From Alphaproteobacteria bacterium (GTDB lineage: Bacteria > Pseudomonadota > Alphaproteobacteria > Micavibrionales > CSBR16-224), in assembly GCA_006226225.1 (NCBI GenBank), contig SBHI01000097.1, forward strand, positions 1 through 11,169: a DNA stretch of 11,169 bases, read 5' to 3'. Shown piece after piece: positions 7,984-11,169 of this stretch (its first letter is position 1; every line of letters begins with the position of its first letter). A model generated the notes under the pieces. It ran no database searches and was not told where the DNA came from. It worked only from the letters and a program-made list of their open reading frames with translations. The translations under genes and the position numbers were made by a program.

Positions 7984-7989
7984 ATTATA
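7984..7989 (-). promoter_or_regulatory. -10 box of folC, placed for a leaderless mRNA
   Basis: A perfect TATAAT on the minus strand (7989-7984) is followed by six bases (GCACCC) and then the folC ATG, so the predicted +1 coincides with the A of the start codon. The upstream -35 is poor: TTGCCC (8015-8010) is separated by 20 bases, longer than ideal. There is no Shine-Dalgarno sequence in the preceding 20 bases. The in-frame stretch back to the stop at 8025-8023 contains no other ATG, GTG or TTG. Confidence 0.5.
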
Positions 7990-8040
7990 TAGCCGTAAAA
8001 GCGGGGGTGGGGCAATGTTTTTTCAGAGGTTATTTTTTTC

Positions 8041-8073
8041 CATAATTCAACTTGACAAAAATAAAGAATTATG
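8041..8073. repeat. 8-bp inverted repeat, possible operator
   Basis: CATAATTC (8041-8048) and GAATTATG (8066-8073) are exact reverse complements separated by 17 bases. They enclose the TTGACA (8052-8057) of the promoter for the 8130 gene. A dimeric regulator binding both arms would overlap RNA polymerase. The arms are AT-rich, so chance cannot be excluded. Confidence 0.45.
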
Positions 8074-8080
8074 AGAAATT
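8052..8080 (+). promoter_or_regulatory. promoter for the hypothetical gene at 8130
   Basis: A perfect TTGACA lies at 8052-8057. With a 17-base spacer the -10 would be GAAATT (8075-8080), only a 3 of 6 match, as is often tolerated in alphaproteobacteria with a strong -35. The leader would be about 40-45 nt and ends in AAGGGAGG (8118-8125), four bases before ATG 8130. Confidence 0.5.
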
Positions 8081-8129
8081 ACCCGTCACATTTCTTAAAT
8101 GACAGGAATCGAATTTCAAGGGAGGCACT

Positions 8130-8573
8130 ATGCCGAAATACAATGCAGGCCAAGTCAAGGTCTTGGAAGGAATCGTCGAAAGCTTTATCAAAAATGTTGT
8201 GAAATCTGCCGGAAATGCGCCTGATGGTGCGAGCCCTGCGGAGGTTTTTTCCGATAGTGTCCGCGTCATGGAAATGCCGAAAATTATCGTCGCCCGCATT
8301 GCCTTTAACCGTGGTGCGGCGGATCCCGATAAACGCGTGAAACAAATCTTGAAATATTGCAGTTCCGTTCTGCCTGCAATGCAGCGCAGCTTTGGCGACG
8401 ATCTGTTGATTGATGCACTTCCCGCTGATGCCAGAACACAAGAAATTGCCGATATTTGCCGTGAAAACGGTGCAGACGGCATTGCCAAGCTGGTTGATGA
8501 AGCCGTTAAACGCGATATGGCGGCTGATTTTAAAACCGGCATGAAAAAACAGGGCGGTCAGCGCCACGGATAA
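8130..8573 (+). CDS. hypothetical protein, 147 residues
   Basis: I do not recognise a family. The start is secure: AAGGGAGG lies four bases before ATG 8130. The product is small, soluble-looking and probably mostly helical, with no signal peptide or membrane segment. It opens with an amphipathic-looking stretch (YNAGQVKVLEGIVESFIKNV), has a charged middle, and ends in a basic Lys/Gln/Gly/Arg/His tail (about residues 135-147). One cysteine is in KYCSSVLP and another in ICRENGADG. It has its own strong -35 and a possible operator, is divergent from folC, and converges on the Sel1-repeat gene with only six bases between the stops. Codon use looks like that of the neighbours, so there is no sign of recent transfer. 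Confidence 0.85.
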   Translation: MPKYNAGQVKVLEGIVESFIKNVVKSAGNAPDGASPAEVFSDSVRVMEMPKIIVARIAFNRGAADPDKRVKQILKYCSSVLPAMQRSFGDDLLIDALPADARTQEIADICRENGADGIAKLVDEAVKRDMAADFKTGMKKQGGQRHG

Positions 8574-8579
8574 GCGGGT

Positions 8580-9065
8580 TTATTGCGCCGTTTCCGTCTT
8601 ATTTGTTGTAATCCATTGTACCAGCCGCTCATTCAGGGCGGCTTTTTCTTGCTTGGTCAGATGGCCGCGTATTTTTTCCAGTAACGCGGTCGAGGCCGCA
8701 TCGCCCTCATGGGCTGCAAGCGTCAGCCAGAAACAGGCTTCGGGATAGTTGCTGAAAGGTGTCGCGGCATAAAGCAGCCCCAGCTTGCCGAGAGCGTCTT
8801 TCTGGCCGTTTTCGGCGGCTTGTTTCAGCCATTTTTCCGCCAGCTCGTGATTTTGCTGTTTGTGGTGACCGTGCATATAGAACGTCCCCAGCGTATATTG
8901 TGCATCGCGGTCGCCCTGATTGGCGGCGGCTTCGATCGCATGAGTCGGTGAAACTGCTTCCGGCGGCATGGGGGTGGCTTGCACGGCGTCTGAAGGTGTG
9001 GCGTGCGCCGGACTGCCGGCAAGCAGAAGGGCGGTGCAGAATATTGCGGCGAAGAGTTTTTTCAT
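8580..9065 (-). CDS. secreted Sel1-repeat (TPR-like) protein
   Basis: A 161-residue protein with a clear Sec signal peptide: MKKLF, a hydrophobic core (AAIFCTALLLAG) and a likely signal peptidase I cut after AHA (residues 20-22). It is therefore probably periplasmic. The mature part has a proline-rich linker and then about two Sel1-like helical repeats, DAQYTLGTFYMHGHH...AEKWLKQAAENG and DALGKLGLLYAATPF...ACFWLTLAAHEGD. Such repeats act as protein-protein scaffolds, so no catalytic role is implied. The C-terminus is a charged helix (LTKQEKAALNERLVQW). The start is supported by AAAGGAG (9080-9074), eight bases upstream of the ATG. It has its own promoter candidate in the 3' end of the DUF1028 gene. 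The partner is unknown. Confidence 0.88.
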   Translation of the reverse strand: MKKLFAAIFCTALLLAGSPAHATPSDAVQATPMPPEAVSPTHAIEAAANQGDRDAQYTLGTFYMHGHHKQQNHELAEKWLKQAAENGQKDALGKLGLLYAATPFSNYPEACFWLTLAAHEGDAASTALLEKIRGHLTKQEKAALNERLVQWITTNKTETAQ

Positions 9066-9096
9066 GGCGCTGTCTCCTTTAAAAAATGCTGTGGCA

Positions 9097-9126
9097 AGTA
9101 TAGCGCATCAAAGGATTAAAACTCAA
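9097..9126 (-). promoter_or_regulatory. promoter for the Sel1-repeat gene
   Basis: On the minus strand TTGAGT (9126-9121) and TATACT (9102-9097) are separated by 18 bases, with 4 of 6 and 5 of 6 consensus matches. The start would be near 9090, giving a leader of about 25 nt that contains the AAAGGAG ribosome site. The -35 lies within the last codons of the DUF1028 gene, so the Sel1 gene can be transcribed apart from the upstream trio. Confidence 0.5.
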
Positions 9127-9751
9127 CGCGGCGGTCATTTTCGCCGAAGATGGCGTAAAGGCGGCGTAATTCCTCAAGCGGTGCATCATGGCTGTCGGCA
9201 CGCAGATCAATCGGATAAAAACGCTGAACGGGATAAGTGGTTTTATAGACTTTGACGGCTGCGGCTTCTTGTCCACGTATATCGCCGCCCGCTGCTTGTC
9301 CGGCTTCAAGAGCTTCCAGCAGCCGTTCCGTCATCACATTCGAAGCAGAACTTTCATAGGCATCGATCATGGCATCAATCACATCAGTGTTGGCGAGTGT
9401 GTTGCCTGCGGCTGCGCAATTATCCGAGATCTTGTGGTGGAAGATACCGTTGCAGTCTGTTCCTGAAGCGGCATGAAATCTGCCGTGTAAATCCGCCAGA
9501 ATACATTGCCGCTTTTCACGGGCGCTGTCAGTGCTTAGGGCTTGTTCAAGACTTGCGGGTAAATCCATACCGGCTTCAATATTGTCCAGAACGCGGTAGG
9601 CCACCTGCGCATAGGAATGGTTCTGGATATTGACCAGCCCTGTGCCGGGGCGAAAAAACTGCGTGCATCCGCCGACCCCTGTCCATTTGCTGGCAACCGC
9701 ACTGCCGATCAACGCCTGTTCGCGGTCAAAGGCAAGAATGGAAAAGGTCAT
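9116..9751 (-). CDS. DUF1028 family protein (Ntn-hydrolase fold)
   Basis: A 211-residue member of DUF1028, a family whose known structures have the N-terminal-nucleophile hydrolase fold but whose substrate is not established. Family marks are the N-terminal MTFSILAFD, GSAVASKW, the KRQC stretch (family R-Q), ASGTDCNG, AAGNTLAN, the highly conserved AGQAAGGDIRGQEAAAVKV, and a C-terminal DLRADSHDAPLEELRRLYAI. ATG 9751 is chosen because it overlaps the upstream stop as ATGA and gives the normal family N-terminus; an earlier in-frame start at 9790 would add 13 residues inside the upstream gene. With this start, Thr2 is available as a candidate nucleophile, which is inference. No signal peptide or fused peptidoglycan-binding domain is present, so it is probably cytoplasmic. 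Coupling to the oxidoreductase suggests a shared substrate pathway. Confidence 0.9.
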   Translation of the reverse strand: MTFSILAFDREQALIGSAVASKWTGVGGCTQFFRPGTGLVNIQNHSYAQVAYRVLDNIEAGMDLPASLEQALSTDSAREKRQCILADLHGRFHAASGTDCNGIFHHKISDNCAAAGNTLANTDVIDAMIDAYESSASNVMTERLLEALEAGQAAGGDIRGQEAAAVKVYKTTYPVQRFYPIDLRADSHDAPLEELRRLYAIFGENDRRVEF

Positions 9752-10977
9752 GGCGGCAATCCGTAGAAATGGGCAATCTGTTCCGCGCATTGTTTTCCGG
9801 TCGAGGGGGCCAGTGTCCAGCCCAGCATACTGTGACCGAGGTTATAAGACAGGTTTCTGATTTTTTGCGAGGGTTTGACAATCGGCAGGCTGTCGGGTGT
9901 GTAGGGGCGAAAACCTTTGTTTACAGTAATGTTCTGTAATGAGAGGTTAGGGAAAATCTCTTGCGCCGCAGTTTTCAGATTGACCAGATATTTTTTCGGG
10001 ACATCGGCATTAAAACCGTTAAAAATAAAACCGGTGGACAGTTTCAGCCGATTTTCCAGCTGCATGGCAACCGTGTTGCTGTAGGTATCCATGACATTCG
10101 GCTCAAGACTGACCCCGTCGGGCATATCGCATTGAATATGATAGCCCTTCACGGGATAAACCGGCAGATATATCTGATAGGGGCGCAGAAATTCGGAAGC
10201 CCATGCTCCGTTACACAAGACGAAATGATCGGCGACGAGGGCGTCTTTATCCGTCATCAACCCCTCAATCATACCGTTTTTTACAACCAGACGTTGTGCG
10301 TCCGTATGCGGCATAAAATGAAATAGCCCGCTGGGAATAAGGTAATTTTCAATGATCTCGTCAATAAATTTCTCACAGTTGCCGGATGCGTCAAGCGGCG
10401 TAAAAATACCGCCGGCTAGCGGCGCTTTCCGGTCTTTCATTGACGGGATTTTTTCTATGCACTGCTCTGCTGATAAAATGCTGAAATCAATATCAAAACG
10501 CTCCGCATACAAGGATATATGCGCTTTGCCTTTTTCCAGTGCGGCCGCATCGGGATACAGATTTAAACGACCGTTCCGGCGGTGATCAAAAGACGGGTTG
10601 TGCTTTGCAATGATTTCTTCCATCAGTTCCCGACTGTTTTCCACCAGCTCGGATAGATAGAGGTAGTTCAGACGGTAACGGTCGGAGACGCTGTTTTTCA
10701 AAAGTCCCGCCAGCCAGAAATACAAGGTCGGACTGAAATATTTCTGGATTTTGATGCGCGGGTCGCGCCCCAGCAGAACGGTCGGAATTTTTCGCCAGAT
10801 ATCCGGCGTGCCGAGCGGGGATTTCTGCCCATAGCACAAAAGCGAGGCGTTGGCGCGGCTGGCGGCGGTTCCGGCTTTTTCATGCCGGTCGATCATCGTG
10901 ACTTGCACGCCTTTTTGCACAAGGTAATAAGCGGTCATGGTGCCGACAATTCCCGCCCCGATAATAACGATGTGCAT
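9748..10977 (-). CDS. FAD-dependent amino-acid oxidoreductase (DAO family, DadA-like)
   Basis: A 409-residue flavoprotein of the D-amino-acid oxidase/dehydrogenase superfamily. The N-terminal Rossmann motif IVIIGAGIVG (3-12) is followed by the acidic ribose contact MIDRHEKAG. A SRANASLLCYGQKSPLGTP stretch occupies the place of the DadA S-x-ANAG...SP motif. The C-terminal GFRPYTPDSLPIV and LGHSMLGWTLAPSTGK match the second FAD-contacting region of DadA relatives. The likely reaction is oxidative deamination of a D-amino acid or related secondary amine to the keto or imino product; the substrate and electron acceptor are not determinable here. Length is close to enteric DadA (432). ATG 10977 lies 4 bases after the EAL-gene stop, with AGGGGG about 12 bases upstream. 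Its TGA overlaps the DUF1028 ATG. Confidence 0.9.
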   Translation of the reverse strand: MHIVIIGAGIVGTMTAYYLVQKGVQVTMIDRHEKAGTAASRANASLLCYGQKSPLGTPDIWRKIPTVLLGRDPRIKIQKYFSPTLYFWLAGLLKNSVSDRYRLNYLYLSELVENSRELMEEIIAKHNPSFDHRRNGRLNLYPDAAALEKGKAHISLYAERFDIDFSILSAEQCIEKIPSMKDRKAPLAGGIFTPLDASGNCEKFIDEIIENYLIPSGLFHFMPHTDAQRLVVKNGMIEGLMTDKDALVADHFVLCNGAWASEFLRPYQIYLPVYPVKGYHIQCDMPDGVSLEPNVMDTYSNTVAMQLENRLKLSTGFIFNGFNADVPKKYLVNLKTAAQEIFPNLSLQNITVNKGFRPYTPDSLPIVKPSQKIRNLSYNLGHSMLGWTLAPSTGKQCAEQIAHFYGLPP

Positions 10978-10981
10978 GGCG

Positions 10982-11169
10982 TTATTTGCCCCCTGCGGCT
11001 TTATCCACCTGATAGGAGGGCGGTGTCCAGTTTTGCAAAAGCGCGGCGGCTTCCTCCAGCGGCTGCGGCTTGGCAAACCAAAATCCCTGGCAGTATTCGC
11101 AGTCCAGTTTCCGCAATTCCGCAGCTTCTTCCGGATGTTCGATGCCTTCGGCAATTACACGCATTTCCA
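10982..11169 (-). CDS. EAL-domain protein, C-terminal fragment (cut by window edge)
   Basis: Only the last 62 or so codons are in the window; the gene continues beyond 11169, so any in-window ATG is internal. The fragment shows the end of an EAL cyclic-di-GMP phosphodiesterase domain: MRVIAEGIEHPEEAAELRKL carries the conserved A-E-G-(V/I)-E motif with its catalytic-site glutamate, followed by CEYCQGFWFAKPQP, equivalent to the usual Y-Q-G-(F/Y)-x-F-x-x-P-x-P. A short variable tail ends at TAA (10984-10982). Active EAL domains linearise cyclic-di-GMP to pGpG. Whether this one is active, or has GGDEF or sensor domains upstream, cannot be seen. The stop is 4 bases from the DadA-like start. Confidence 0.88.
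   Translation of the reverse strand, partial: EMRVIAEGIEHPEEAAELRKLDCEYCQGFWFAKPQPLEEAAALLQNWTPPSYQVDKAAGGK

Overview
This window looks like ordinary chromosome from an alphaproteobacterium with roughly balanced base composition (judged by eye, not computed). The lineage call rests on protein flavour: a DUF177/YceD protein of alphaproteobacterial type, a thioredoxin-reductase-like ferredoxin-NADP reductase, an adrenodoxin-type ferredoxin, and a start-codon-proximal -10 box at folC that suggests a leaderless transcript. I cannot name the genus. I see no phage, insertion sequence, CRISPR array or toxin/defence system.

Layout from left to right. (1) A tRNA-Glu(UUC) gene on the minus strand at the left edge. 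(2) A plus-strand DUF177/YceD gene (255-800) with a recognisable promoter. It converges on (3) a minus-strand run of six tightly packed genes read from right to left: folC, ferredoxin-NADP reductase, a six-helix membrane protein, a 2Fe-2S ferredoxin, pheS and pheT (7977 down to 821). A 10-bp hairpin at 795-820 sits exactly at the convergent stops. (4) A 152-base divergent intergenic region (7978-8129) carries a TATAAT placed so that the folC mRNA would start at its ATG. Facing the other way it carries a consensus TTGACA flanked by an 8-bp inverted repeat. (5) An unrecognised 147-residue protein on the plus strand. (6) A secreted Sel1-repeat protein on the minus strand with its own promoter. 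(7) A minus-strand trio at the right edge: the C-terminal end of an EAL-domain protein (cut by the window), a DadA-like FAD amino-acid oxidoreductase, and a DUF1028 Ntn-hydrolase-fold protein, linked by a 4-nt gap and a 4-bp ATGA overlap.

How the genes may work together. The six-gene run joins folate polyglutamylation, NADPH-to-ferredoxin electron transfer and phenylalanyl-tRNA charging. The reductase and ferredoxin are an obvious redox pair, and the membrane protein between them is the least explained member. The right-hand trio puts a putative amino-acid oxidoreductase and a putative hydrolase in one transcript behind a cyclic-di-GMP phosphodiesterase domain. The most interesting leads are that trio, the reductase-membrane protein-ferredoxin block, the likely leaderless folC and the possible operator upstream of the unknown gene. 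All are modest, and I found no convincing evidence for a wholly new system.
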